In this document: positions 50,101-60,000 of the stretch, piece after piece
How positions within the stretch are numbered: the stretch's first letter is position 1
Layout: every line of letters starts with the position of its first letter
NCBI GenBank assembly: GCA_914767715.1
Contig: OU612071.1
Location: 15,746,948-15,806,947, forward strand
Origin: Membranipora membranacea
Lineage: Eukaryota; Bryozoa; Gymnolaemata; Cheilostomatida; Membraniporidae
Length of the DNA: 60,000 bases
Reading direction: 5' to 3'
Translations under genes and position numbers: made by a program
The notes under the pieces: generated by a model
Database searches by the model: none
Seen by the model: only the letters and a program-made list of their open reading frames with translations
What the model was told of the DNA's origin: nothing

Positions 50101-53100
50101 AAATTCAATTCCAATAGGTCGGGAATTGTACCCAGGCCCACCGCGTAACAGTCCTTCATGATAACTTTGGTTGACCGACTCGAAAGATGAATACCAAGTA
50201 GTATTTCCATGATTCGATAGCTCCTGAAGTCGCTGCAAAAAATATTTGCATGGGAACTTAGTGGATGTTTAACCAAGATCCCCAAGCCCCTTACATAATG
50301 GGTCATTAACAGGGTTTCCATATGGAGTGTTCAACAGCATAATAAGAATCTCCCGACCTAAAAATGTATTATTGAGAGAGGGCCCTCATGCTTACCCAAT
50401 GAAATTTTAAATAATCAATTATGCCAAAACTAATGGCAGCGATAATATGACCCGGTTTACTAGTCCCTGTCAAAGTATTTTAAGTTGTCTACCTTAGGTG
50501 CTTGTCACTGTCTTTTAAAGGTTTAAACATTTCTGCCTCTTGATTTTGCCGGGATAGTTGGTAAGGGGGTGATAGTGTGATGCTACAATCAGCTTTCCTG
50601 GCACAGCTTGAGTGCTTAAACTGGTAGCATACGCATCACATTCTCATTACACAAATAGCAATTTAGCCGTAATTTCGAAGTTGTCAGCCCTGCATCCTTC
50701 ACACTTTTCTGCAGATTTATTACCCCTCTCCTTATATGTTTACAGGTAGTAGATATCATGGGTGCCACTAAAGGTGAACAGGAAGTTACAGTATCTATGA
50801 ATGATAACTTCTATCCACACATAACCTGGTCTGTGCCACTGAGGAACCACAGGGACCCAGCCCTAACCCACGTCAGGAGGACCCAAGGCTTCTATACCTG
50901 GCTAGTAGCCAAAAACGTCAACACCAGTAAGTCGAGAATTGGCAGCTTCTTGCAGTGACATACTTTTGAACGTTACAGACACGGTTTTCTTGGCAGTGTC
51001 GATGCAAGCCGATGATAGCAGAACTTGGGGAAATTATTGTCAGTAGTTCAGTTGAGTATCAAAATATGGTCTTGTTATAGTAATCAGCTGATCATACAGC
51101 CATTACTTTGCACTGCAATGCCCAAGTTTGCTATCTTGGTGCACCACATTCTTTGAGAGAAGGTCCTCAGACTGGAGTCGATGTACGGAAAACAATACCT
51201 CCTTAGTCCTTACATTGCTAAGAAGAGAAGATAGATAACAGATACTGACGTTAGAGAGATAAAGTGTGACTAACCTGTCCACCCATGTCAAATAAGAAGA
51301 TGTGCTGGCTCTGATTGGTTGGTTTGGGAAAGCCAATGCCAGAACCTTACGGGACATTCCTGAAGTTACTTTTTGATGAGTGTGAGATGTTACATAAAGT
51401 GAAGGTTTGAACCCACAAGGTACCCCAAGACCTGACATTTTCTCTCACACTCTGTCTAACTAATCAGAGCCGACACATTGCCCAGCATCAAATCTGTTGT
51501 AGTGGTATTTTGAGAGCATGAATATTTGGTCAATTTTAACACACATGGGTTGAGCCTAAACTAACATTTTCACAGGAAGATTCCAATAACAAGAAGGGTC
51601 GGTTGAGCACATGGATGCCCTAATTGGTTACCTTTGAATGATGCCTGGTACAACCAGGCACATTATTTATTCTATGTTGTTAGTTTATTCATGCAGTCCA
51701 AACAGAAATGATCAAGCGTTTTTGTTTGTGCCAATTAGCTTTATGTAGTAGAAATTCTTTTTACTACTCCAATGGCTCTCAGCATCTTGACTCTAAGCCA
51801 AAGCTCCATATATATACTTTTGAAGTCAAAAGTATCATGAATAAACATTACCTGCCAGTCATAATATTAGCTCTTGTTCATCACCAATAATGAATATTCA
51901 TAACCTTTTTCTTATGCTGCTTTGCATTAAGGAGTCAGAGTCTGGCTTTGAAGTGCAAAGTCTTAAGCTGTGGCTACACACACCATATTTTCGATAGGAT
52001 AGGGGTACTTTTAGTACGGCCAGCGCCATTGGCTATCTTAAAGTTTCCCAAACAAATAGAAAATACTGTGTGTAGCAAGACCTTGAGACTGGGCTGGGGT
52101 GGGGACTAGTATATATAGTTTATATTCATGAGGGATTATAGTTAATCACAAGCATTAATCAGTGCATTCTCATGAAGGAGATTAATTACCTCGTCTAGTT
52201 TGTTAAGTTGGTAAGCAAGACTAGTTGGCATCTCTTATTAATGTTATCATGCATGGTATGTAAATCCAGGCGCTGTTATATTGGTCACCACCTGGAATAT
52301 CCTGTTAATTTAACTTTTGATTTAGACAGGAACCATCAAAAATTTGTTGGGGATAGGGGGTGGTTAGCTGCGTTAAGATCCATCGAGTTTGCAAAATGGT
52401 CGTATAACTTAGCATTATCCTCTTGCCAAACGAATGGTTTGTCAGGTTCCTTTGCCTGAAGCTTCTAAATGATATTTTAATTGTCCCTATTTACATTTTG
52501 TATGAAATCTTCAGTGGATAACAAACTAATTTAGCGATTGGGAAGAAGAATGGAGGCTAGCTGATGCAATGTCCATCTGGTCATCATTATATGAGTTCAC
52601 AGGATGCAGCCGCAACTTAGAATTATCCTCTTACCCTTTTTTTAACACTTTTAGGTTTTAACTGACTGTTTTCATTACACCTCTATCTGGGTCTAGAACT
52701 TTATTTTCTCGTTTTTCATTTTTTAGATCAGATATATATCTTAAAAACAGTGAGGTGGTCTATGCACTTAGAAATCTCTGTAGACCCGAGTCAGCCCCTT
52801 GGACATCGGGCACGACTAGTCGGACCAGGTAAGTCTTCTAATGATTTGTCACTTGTTTGTCAAATTTCTTGTCACTAGAAGCTTTTGTCCCCTTACATTT
52901 AGAAGAAAAATTTTGTTAAGAAAGTAGCGTCAAACCAGTAACTGAGTATAGGGTGATTGTTGTGCATGAGACTGACTTCAATCTTACCCGAGCAAGGATG
53001 TTTTATCTGAAGGTGTGTCTACCTGTCTAATGTTTGTTCGCCCAAACTTTGGCATTAGTCAAGTTAGTAAAGATGATATGCAGCCATACATAATAATGTT

Positions 53101-54165
53101 GAAGAACTCAGAGTACATTTGAATGTCTTGGGTCTGCGATATGTTTCCAAAGTTCAATCCTACAAGGACCATGTGTGCAGTGATTTGCTTCAGCTGTCCG
53201 AGCATTTTGTCAGGACAGCATTCTATGATAAACTGCTTTTTAAAAATTCCATACCTTCTTTTCACACTGCCCCATTTGTCACGATACATTGGTCAATGAT
53301 TATAATAAAGTATATATAAAAAAAGAGATGGTGATAAGTCTTTTGTTGATTGAATGTTTTTTTGTTATTAGGTATACAGCCCCAGCCGACCATCTTAAAC
53401 TACAATGTAGAGATACCCAGATGTGCCCTCGATCCGCCCAATGCAAACTCAGCCCAGACTCTCATATGGTACCCAACAGTTGGAACACCACAGGTAAACT
53501 ATCTACGTATAAACTATTGCCTACTAATAACCCACTGATTTATCATGAGACTCTAGCAACCAGAGTGAGCTAGTGCTGATTGTGTTTCGTTTGAGTTCAG
53601 AGTTGCTGCATCTCAACAAGTCATGGGGGGACAACTCTGTATGCAAGCAAATTCAAGAACTTTTCATATAGACTGCAATTGATCTTGTGAAGCTTTGCTC
53701 ACTAAAATACAATGCAACCTCGCAGGAATAAGATGCAAAGGGCCGGCATAGAGTAGGGCAGACGGGCCAAAGGATACACCCTTATACCTTGTCCAGGCTC
53801 CAAACATGGAATCATGACAAAGTATTTGGTGATTTTCAGTTCGACTTTGTTTGTCAAATTATTTGGTTCCAAGTTGAAGAAGTTTGGCAGAGTACAAAAA
53901 TGCATATAAATGCAGTTATAGATGAGAAATGAACTTGAAATCAAATATAAATACCTGCACAATATTCGTTATGATCAAGTTAAAAAATATCTGCGTTCAG
54001 CATCAACTTTACTGAGTGATAACTAGTATTTAAATTAAGCCCATTCTACTGTTTATAAAGCAAAAAAGTAGGACCAGTTATTGATTATCTTCCCTTTGTT
54101 TTTTATCACAGGTGATCGTGCCAGCAAAATGGAACCCAGATGAGAAGAAAAACCGCGAAGAGTAA
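38192..54165 (+). CDS. FAM78: FAM78 family protein
   Basis: Nine in-phase exons: 41226-41279, 44518-44654, 46537-46698, 47770-47915, 49966-50030, 50746-50926, 52727-52828, 53372-53493 and 54112-54165 (TAA); 340 aa. The FAM78 core is unmistakable: KIPPIPDGETWQIGWIQAC, GISSWEFPEL, YPWYGSRTE, SMNDNFYPHITWSVPL, TWLVAKNV, PLGHRARLVG and the end VIVPAKW. Vertebrate FAM78A/B are about 260-285 aa and of unknown function. Here the N-terminus is longer and His/Ser-rich (PHRHSHHHGSSSSSSSS). The start MGAGHSSS at 41226 fits an N-myristoylation site. A longer form is possible: an ATG exon at 38192-38411 (YRCPCCSDF, ending GAATG|GTAAGT, phase 1) joins an acceptor at 41118 (exon from 41119) in the same frame, giving 449 aa. 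Introns hold a donor-containing minisatellite (41.3-41.7 kb) and a 92-bp hairpin (45.9 kb). Polyadenylation signals at 54590 and 54596. Confidence 0.9.
41262..41695. repeat. 25-bp minisatellite whose unit contains a splice-donor sequence
   Basis: About 16 diverged units carrying GAGTAAGTAC or close variants, plus ACCAATCTACAAACC-like spacers. The first unit spans the end of FAM78 coding exon 41226-41279, so the real donor CGA|GTAAGT is unit 1 and the rest of the array fills the start of the intron. Confidence 0.9.
43540..43690. mobile_element. imperfect foldback element (GGTCCATTTGCC family)
   Basis: Left ACCAAGTTTAATCCAATTGT and right end, reversed, ACCAAGTTTGGTCCATTTGC form an inverted repeat around a proline-codon-like CCCCCTCC centre. 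It is in the first FAM78 intron of the short form. It shares its right end with 15711-15745. Confidence 0.6.
45883..45974. repeat. 92-bp near-perfect hairpin
   Basis: Two 46-bp arms match at about 43 of 46 positions (CTTGATGACATACTCTTA outermost, ACGGACATCCGAAAGAAGC at the centre) with essentially no loop. It sits in the FAM78 intron before exon 46537 and leads into a 4-unit tandem repeat. Confidence 0.92.
45971..46300. repeat. tandem repeats next to the hairpin
   Basis: From 45971 to about 46195, four diverged units share AGAGGATATCAT-like, CTGAAACAATCAACA-like and ATAGGCATTT blocks, spaced about 51-67 bp. From 46205 to 46300, TTAGACTCATA-type 11-13-bp units follow. Confidence 0.75.
49284..49343. 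repeat. 60-bp hairpin
   Basis: TGGGACAATATGAACCAGCC and the inverse GGCTGGTTCACATTGTCCCA flank a short third copy of GGCTGGTTCACA. A related block lies at about 49450. In a FAM78 intron. Confidence 0.85.
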
Positions 54166-54589
54166 TATATATATCTTAGTCTTATCTCCCCCGTTTTTGT
54201 GTGAAACACGATTAAAGTCTCAGTATTTAATAATCTCTGCATGCATTCCAGCTCAAGATTGCAGCAAATCTTTTTGTTATCAACGCACAGTCAAACCACA
54301 GCCATATAATGATGACATCAACTTCCAAGCAATGTCTCAACTCATATTTATTTTTCACTAGTCAAAAACATTTTTTCGGTGTATTTATCGTTTTCATTGG
54401 CCAATGATGTTACCATCATTCTGATCGGTCAGTTGACTGTAAGCCTTCTGTTCATAGGCTTAATTTTAAGTGAATATCAATTTTCAGTATATAAGTTTGC
54501 TAAGCTGTGAGGGGGCAATAGCTGTTCTGTCCACAAATCAACAGTCAAACCAAAGCGCTTTATTTAAATCTGTAATTTTATTGTAACAA

Positions 54590-54601
54590 AATAAAAATAA
54601 A
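54590..54601 (+). promoter_or_regulatory. polyadenylation signals of FAM78
   Basis: Two back-to-back AATAAA motifs about 425 bp after the stop codon, following a T-rich 3' UTR. Confidence 0.55.
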
Positions 54602-55894
54602 GTACGGCATTTCTTCCCCTTGAACGCTCATACCTTGTAACAGTGCCAGACTATTAGGCGCCACCCTTTATGGTGAGCCAGCCATTACTGTTAACTGTGC
54701 ACCGAGCTTAATTTAATGCTGTACCAGGCTTAACTGTATGGTGTGTACCAGGCTTTAATGTCATCTCTTCTAGCATTCTCTGTATTCTACTAAGCTGCTT
54801 ACTCTGCTTTTCTTGGTTGTTAACTCGTTTTCATTTGTCGCCCATGTGCTTTGTTGTTTTTTTTAACATTTACTTCTCAGCAAATTTTTTTCACCCGAAA
54901 CCCACTGCCGGCGATATTTTTTGCTTACTAAACCTGACAGCTTTTTATTGCATTCCTTTTCTATAATTTCTCACGTCGGCACAAACTTAAAAGCTGCCAA
55001 ACTTTTTGTGTACCATTTGCCAGTAGCTTTTTCTTTTTATTTTCGAGCATTCGATTGGTGCTACTTTATTTGCCATCAACAAGCTGTAAAAATCTATAAC
55101 TATGTCTTACTTTTTCCTGCACATCAGTGGTAACCATGAATTCTGAGTTGTTTTTTTATCAAATCCACAAACCAAGATTATGATTTTAAAGGTTGTGCCA
55201 TTTGCTGCATTTTAATTTTGGTTGAATAAAGTTATCACCAGCCACAACGCTATCATTTAAGCTTCAATTTTCATTTTAGTGCTTTAACAGCTTAGACGCT
55301 TCTCATGCCAGTTCGTGTCGGGTTAAAAAATGTAGCTGCATATCAATGAAGTAAGGCTAAATTCAGTAACCATTAACTGGGTGGAAATCGCAAGGATATT
55401 ATAATCCATATTAGTTAGCCTTATCTCAAAGGTCCCTTCTTGTTTTGTAAAAAGATCAAAAAAGGGGCCTTGGAGATTAGGCTAACTTTAACTGACTGTG
55501 AGAGTTGTCTACCTTTTCTACATGGTGGCGTAACTCCTAACACTCTGCACAACGGATACTCTCTATCTAGCGACAGGGAGCTTTTCCCTAACTCCCTACT
55601 AGCAATATGATGAAATGAAAATGATGATAGATGAGAGAATAACCATTGAGTATTTAATATAATAATTATACGTTTATTGCCAAAGGGGTGGCGCAGATAC
55701 TTACCGTTTACATTTCAAAACAACAAGTTTGGGCTGATCTTAAAAAGGACGGCAAGGCGTGCCCTTTATTCTCAAACTAAGAGAGTGATATGTTATAGAA
55801 ACTAGAATGCATCTTTGAAGTGTGAGGCCATAAAAGACCTCTTAAAATCTGCGTTGTCAAAACTGAATTTGGCACTGATCGCCAATGTTCAGTG
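54602..55894. other. intergenic, nothing recognised
   Basis: AT-rich, no coding exon with splice signals seen on either strand. Confidence 0.4.
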
Positions 55895-55926
55895 ACACTT
55901 TGATCTTAGCCAAAAGGCCAAGAAGC
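55895..55926 (-). ncRNA. U2 snRNA 5'-end fragment (pseudogene)
   Basis: On the minus strand, GCTTCTTGGCCTTTTGGCTA then AGATCAAAGTGT reproduces the conserved first stem of U2 snRNA with one substitution and one extra A. The highly conserved branch-point recognition segment that must follow is absent, so this is not a working U2 gene. The 12-bp direct repeat GGCGCAGATACT flanks the region (55690-55701 and 55936-55947). Confidence 0.75.
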
Positions 55927-56553
55927 AGTCCGTTTGGCGCAGATACTCTCAAATGAGCTTGTATTTTACTCTCTCTCTAATATAAATGACGGAAAATTAA
56001 CCAACCATTTAGCACTGTGGAAAAGTGTGTCATTTCCTGCTTCACCTGTACGATGTTCATATTTCCTTGTAGCATGCTTTGTCACCAAAAATATAACATC
56101 ACACGATCACATTAAATATCACCCGTTACAACAAGATGATATACCTCAATTGTGATAGACACCATAATAATTATGCTTTTAAATAGGTCATACAATTGAC
56201 TCAATCATTCAGGCGGTTGGTGGAGCATACCACCCTCATTGCGGACACAACCTGTCAGGTTCTCAGTTTAGATCAGATGATCAGACTATATAGCTAGAAT
56301 ACAATAAAAATAGCTCCATGTATATTGGTCAACAACTTTATCACATTATCTTACTTTGGTGATAATTTTAGATCGCACCATCCTAAAAGGGAGACTTTAT
56401 CTTCCCCAAAATAATTCCTCATTGAACACTCATGAAGGCATTAGGTGTACGAGTGCTCATCGACTTTAATTTACAAATTTTACTCTTATGTTATGACTAA
56501 GCGTCTCATTTGTATCGGTTAGCTTAGCCTGTCTCATAGACTTAAGTCTATAG

Positions 56554-56626
56554 CCTGTCTTGACAAGTTTTTTGGTTGGGAAAGGGAACAGCCCTCCCCA
56601 CCACCAGCAGAGCTTGTCAAAACAGG
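56554..56626. mobile_element. foldback element (CTTGTCAAGACAGG family)
   Basis: CCTGTCTTGACAAG and its inverse CTTGTCAAAACAGG around a CCCTCCCCACCACC loop. Confidence 0.7.
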
Positions 56627-56930
56627 TTTTGATAAGCTAGGTCTACACTATTCAATGATAAGATAAAAAAAACAAATCATATGCCTAGTGTCTTCTCGTT
56701 TTAACCACACTGACTGGGGAAATTAATCTTCAGGGATTTGCAGGACCGTAGTTTAGAAAAAAGAGCTAAGAGAGGCAAGTCCAAAGGGCCACCAGGAAGG
56801 GTGCTGTAAGCTCCTCCCACGTAATATAAGGCATAAAATAAGTAAAATGCTAATTGCTTCTGGCATAGATTATTGAATGATAGTGTTTAGGCCACTGTAT
56901 TTAGTTTTAGTTTTAGAACTACGGGCCTTG

Positions 56931-57177
56931 GCAAGATTGAGTAAGATTGAGTAAGATTGAGTAAGATTGAGTAAGATTGAGTAAGATTGAGTAAGATTGA
57001 GTAAGATTGAGTAAGATTGAGTAAGATTGAGTAAGATTGAGTAAGATTGAGTAAGATTGAGTAAGATTGAGTAAGATTGAGTAAGATTGAGTAAGATTGA
57101 GTAAGATTGAGTAAGATTGAGTAAGATTGAGTAAGATTGAGTAAGATTGAGTAAGATTGAGTAAGATTGAGTAAGAT
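56931..57177. repeat. 10-bp satellite, about 24 perfect copies
   Basis: GTAAGATTGA repeated with no visible variation over about 240 bp. It generates an artefactual decapeptide-repeat ORF on the minus strand. The uniformity implies recent expansion. Confidence 0.97.
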
Positions 57178-57460
57178 GGTTTGTTTTGTCTGAAGGAACT
57201 ATAAAAATATGAAGACAAAAGAATTAATATAAATAATGTCTTGTGTGGAGGCAACTTTTTCAGACGCACAAATGAAAATATCATCTCTCCCAAGTATTAG
57301 CGAAGAGCCGAAGTCAGTGTGGAAATATATTCAAACTAGCTGCATCATCTACCATGTAAATACAAAATATTGTTGCGAATTTTTTTGTTAGGTTGGTATA
57401 ATTTTCACTGTTCTTATGATGTTCTTTTATAGTGTTTCTCGATTTGACTGCATTGAGTGC

Positions 57461-57628
57461 TAGCTGCAGCCTAGATCAAGTTTGATTTTTTTTACCAGCA
57501 ATAGAATTGCCCCCCCTCGCCCCTCTACTGACACGCCGATTTCCTTTTCACCATTTTCGTGCCAGTAGAGGGGGGGGAAGCGATTTCAACGCTGGCAAAA
57601 TGGGTCAAACTTGATCTAGCTGCAGCTA
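57461..57628. mobile_element. 168-bp foldback element
   Basis: Left TAGCTGCAGCCTAGATCAAG and the inverted right end TAGCTGCAGCTAGATCAAG; further in, the arms CCCCTCTACTG and CAGTAGAGGGG also pair. Its right half is part of the duplicated segment that starts at 57582. Confidence 0.8.
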
Positions 57629-57970
57629 TGTATATGAACATTTACACTTGCAGGTCTTTGTGAAGAATAGTTATCTTACTCTCTTATCTTTGTGTCAGTA
57701 ATTAAATCTGGCAGCTTTTGTTGTCAAAAACTCAGTATTCTACGCGGGCAAACTGTTTAGGCGTTGTTCATCTCTGTAGATTTGCCCCTTACTGGGTCCC
57801 GATATAATACCAGCGTTTGAGACTATTTGAGAAAATGAAACATTTTGTTTCGGTGTGCTATAGACTATATCTATTGAAGTTGCCTTTCCTGATGGTAGCA
57901 GGAAGGGTGAGATATACCCTCCCATCCTCCCTGATGGAAGCCAGTGCCCACAACAACGTGCTGCGGATAT
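57582..57970. repeat. 389-bp duplicated segment, copy 1
   Basis: Aligns without gaps to 59612-60000 with about 14 differences by eye (about 96% identity). On the minus strand it contains a 61-codon open stretch (IISGPSKGQIYRDEQRLNSL) present in both copies; of the changes in it several alter residues, so coding status is open. Confidence 0.9.
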
Positions 57971-57999
57971 AGCCTACATCACAAGACTATAAAGCACGG

Positions 58000-59600
58000 A
58001 GAAAGAAAACTCTAGCTTATATATTAATTTCCTGTCCCTTGTTGTAAGTCACACAGCATACTGATATAAATAAACCCTTTATGCTGTACAATTTTATGTC
58101 CTATATCATAACCCTTCACTTCCCTTTTCTCTTAAAACAATTTGATATTAGGCCACCACCCCCAAATGTACATCACCAACATTTTCTTTAACCATCAAAA
58201 TCACCAAAAATTCCCGAGAAAAATTGTACAAAAAATACTACATGAGTGGTTGATCAAAATCAAGTTGCATATCACATGCCACATCCTGAAGCATGGGCGG
58301 CAAAATATTAGTTGCCTTAGGGGCTAGGCTGCAATATCTGCGCCAGATTGCTCTCCGGTTACAGGGAGGTGTGCCTATTGGCTATGACCAAAGTCACTGC
58401 CAACGATTGGTGCCTGTTTCAGTTTCCGGCAGCTTGCTGCACACTCATGATAAGGAGGTCCTCTATAGCCTCACCTCTAGGATGCATTCTAGTTTACTAG
58501 GATGTATCACACTCTCAGCACGAGGACTTCGGGTAACTTACGTCCCTCTTAAGGGGCAGTCCACCCTCTGTTTTGTCATAAACAGGGGAGGTCAGAGTAC
58601 ACAAATCCAACCAAGCAAACCCCAGTATTCGATGGACTGTAGTGGGATGAAAGATTAACAATTTTTGTCTGTGTTATAACTAGTCAACAAGAGAGTCTCG
58701 GCGCCGCCTCCCTTGTTCTGAAATGCTCACAGAGGTGCATAATGTCTTCGAACAAGTTCAGCAAACCGGAATTATGCCCTTATTTTATTTTGAATATAAG
58801 CATTGAAAACATTATGGAGTGTGAGATTGAGGCAAACTGAGTTTAAATACCCCCTCCTTTACCCCTCAGCCCTAGAAGAGCTTGTTCCCTCTGTGAATGC
58901 GGATGAATACATAACTGACTGTGTACCAGGACGCCTCGATACGCGACATTTGTACTATCACTCTGCCACCACCGAGGGAACAAACATATTCTACCTTACC
59001 CCCCCCCCCCTTTCACATCCACTCCTTCATCCCGTCCTTTCTCATTACCCTCTGACTATCACTGCAAATTCTTCGAATAACAAGAAAAGAAATAACAGCA
59101 TAATATGTACATATACATGGCACCAGTTGCTGTTGACGACGTTCTCAAAAAACATTATATTGTGTTCAAATTACAGCACACTCCATAAAGGATTTATTTA
59201 CATCAGGATTGTTGTTCAATACAATAAATTAAGACAAAATATTTTTTTATAAAGCCGTGCTATTAGATGTAATCAGTACCTCTTGAATAACATAGCCCTA
59301 ATTCTGACCCCTTCTCTATCCAAATGAATCAAGTCTGAGGACCCCTCCCCATCCTAACTTTATGCAAAACACTTAAGGTACAGAGGCTACAAACGATAAG
59401 GCTAGAAGGAAGTAGATGACAAAAATAAACACTCTGCCATGCACATTTATACTAGCTACATAGCTTGACATAGCTTGACATAGCTTGACAGGTACTATAC
59501 AGTGTTTAAATCATTAGCCCTACAGTGTTGTAGCTTTGCGGTTATCTGCTGTAAACTTTGGACAAGTCGGCGATAAACTTTCGCTAACCTTGTTTACTGG
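58000..59600. other. no supported gene
   Basis: Open stretches at 58293-58658 and 58803-59252 (+) have no splice or family support. A three-copy 12-bp repeat (ACATAGCTTGAC) lies near 59457-59490. Confidence 0.4.
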
Positions 59601-59611
59601 GCTTCAAACTG

Positions 59612-60000
59612 GATTTCAACGCTAGCAAAATGGGTCAAACTTGATCTAGCTGCAGCTAGGTATATGAACATTTACTCTTGAAGGTCTTTGAGAAGAATAG
59701 TTATCTTACTCTCTTATCTTTGTGTCAGTAATTAAATCTGGCAGCTTTTGTTGTCAAAAACTCAGTATTCTAAACGGGCAAACTGTTTAGGCGTTGTTCA
59801 TCTCTGTAGATTTGCCCCTTACTGGGTCCTGATATAATACCAGCGTTCGAGACTATTTGAGAAAATGAAACATTTTGTTTCGGTGTGCTATAAAGTATAT
59901 CTATTGAAGTTGCATTTCCTGATAGTAGCAGGAAGGGTGAGATATACCCTCCCATCCTCCCTGATGGAACCCAGTGCCCACAACAACGTGCTGCGGATAT
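59612..60000. repeat. 389-bp duplicated segment, copy 2 (runs off the window)
   Basis: Second copy of 57582-57970, in direct orientation, cut by the window end; the true duplication may be longer. Confidence 0.9.

Noticed and set aside
50058-50321. 87-codon minus-strand ORF in a FAM78 intron
   Set aside because: Lies opposite the gene, no splice signals or recognisable domain.
55694-55705. AGATACTTACC resembling the U1 snRNA 5' end
   Set aside because: Only about 9 nt match and nothing of U1 follows; treated as chance next to the real U2 fragment.
56919-57293. 124-codon ORF of perfect decapeptide repeats
   Set aside because: Product of the 10-bp satellite reading open by chance; no splice or start context.
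58293-59252. Two plus-strand ORFs of 121 and 149 codons
   Set aside because: Low-complexity or unremarkable translations, no splice or domain support.

Overview
The window is animal nuclear DNA: AT-rich, repeat-rich, and full of small exons bounded by clear GT-AG introns with pyrimidine-rich acceptors. There are no long bacterial-type ORFs or operons. Two short-chain collagen C4 (spongin-type) genes and small introns suggest a sponge, probably a demosponge. This is inference from gene content; no marker gene fixes the taxon.

Layout. 0-0.75 kb (+): the last exon of a C4-like gene that enters from the left, preceded by a decayed duplicate of that exon and followed by a 30-bp minisatellite that starts at the stop codon. 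2.8-6.4 kb (-): a second C4-like gene, tail to tail with the first, with a frame break and no visible last exon. 8.4-11.1 kb (-): a complete four-exon type I membrane protein of 444 aa with an NHL-type beta-propeller outside and a tyrosine-rich tail inside. 13.7-14.3 kb: a hAT-type non-autonomous transposon with 8-bp target duplications. 14.5-16.3 kb (-): tentative cysteine-rich exons. 18.4-24.05 kb (+): a DUF4806 gene of eight clear exons and an unresolved 3' end, with one apparent 1-nt frame break. 27.0-30.2 kb (-): the 3' part of a gene encoding a disordered Ser/Lys-rich and acidic tail. 36.5-37.85 kb (-): tentative cysteine-rich exons. 38.2-54.2 kb (+): a FAM78 ortholog, nine exons from a myristoylation-type start, or ten from a longer start. 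55.9 kb: a fragment of U2 snRNA. 56.9-60 kb: a 10-bp satellite, a foldback element, and a 389-bp segment present twice.

Between the genes lie many small inverted-repeat elements. The most interesting are two copies of a TA-flanked MITE that carries a tRNA-Ala-like unit. Several minisatellites abut coding exons; the one at a FAM78 splice donor repeats the donor sequence itself. The genes are unrelated single loci and do not form a pathway. The best candidates for something undescribed are the NHL receptor, the tRNA-bearing MITE and the splice-donor minisatellite.
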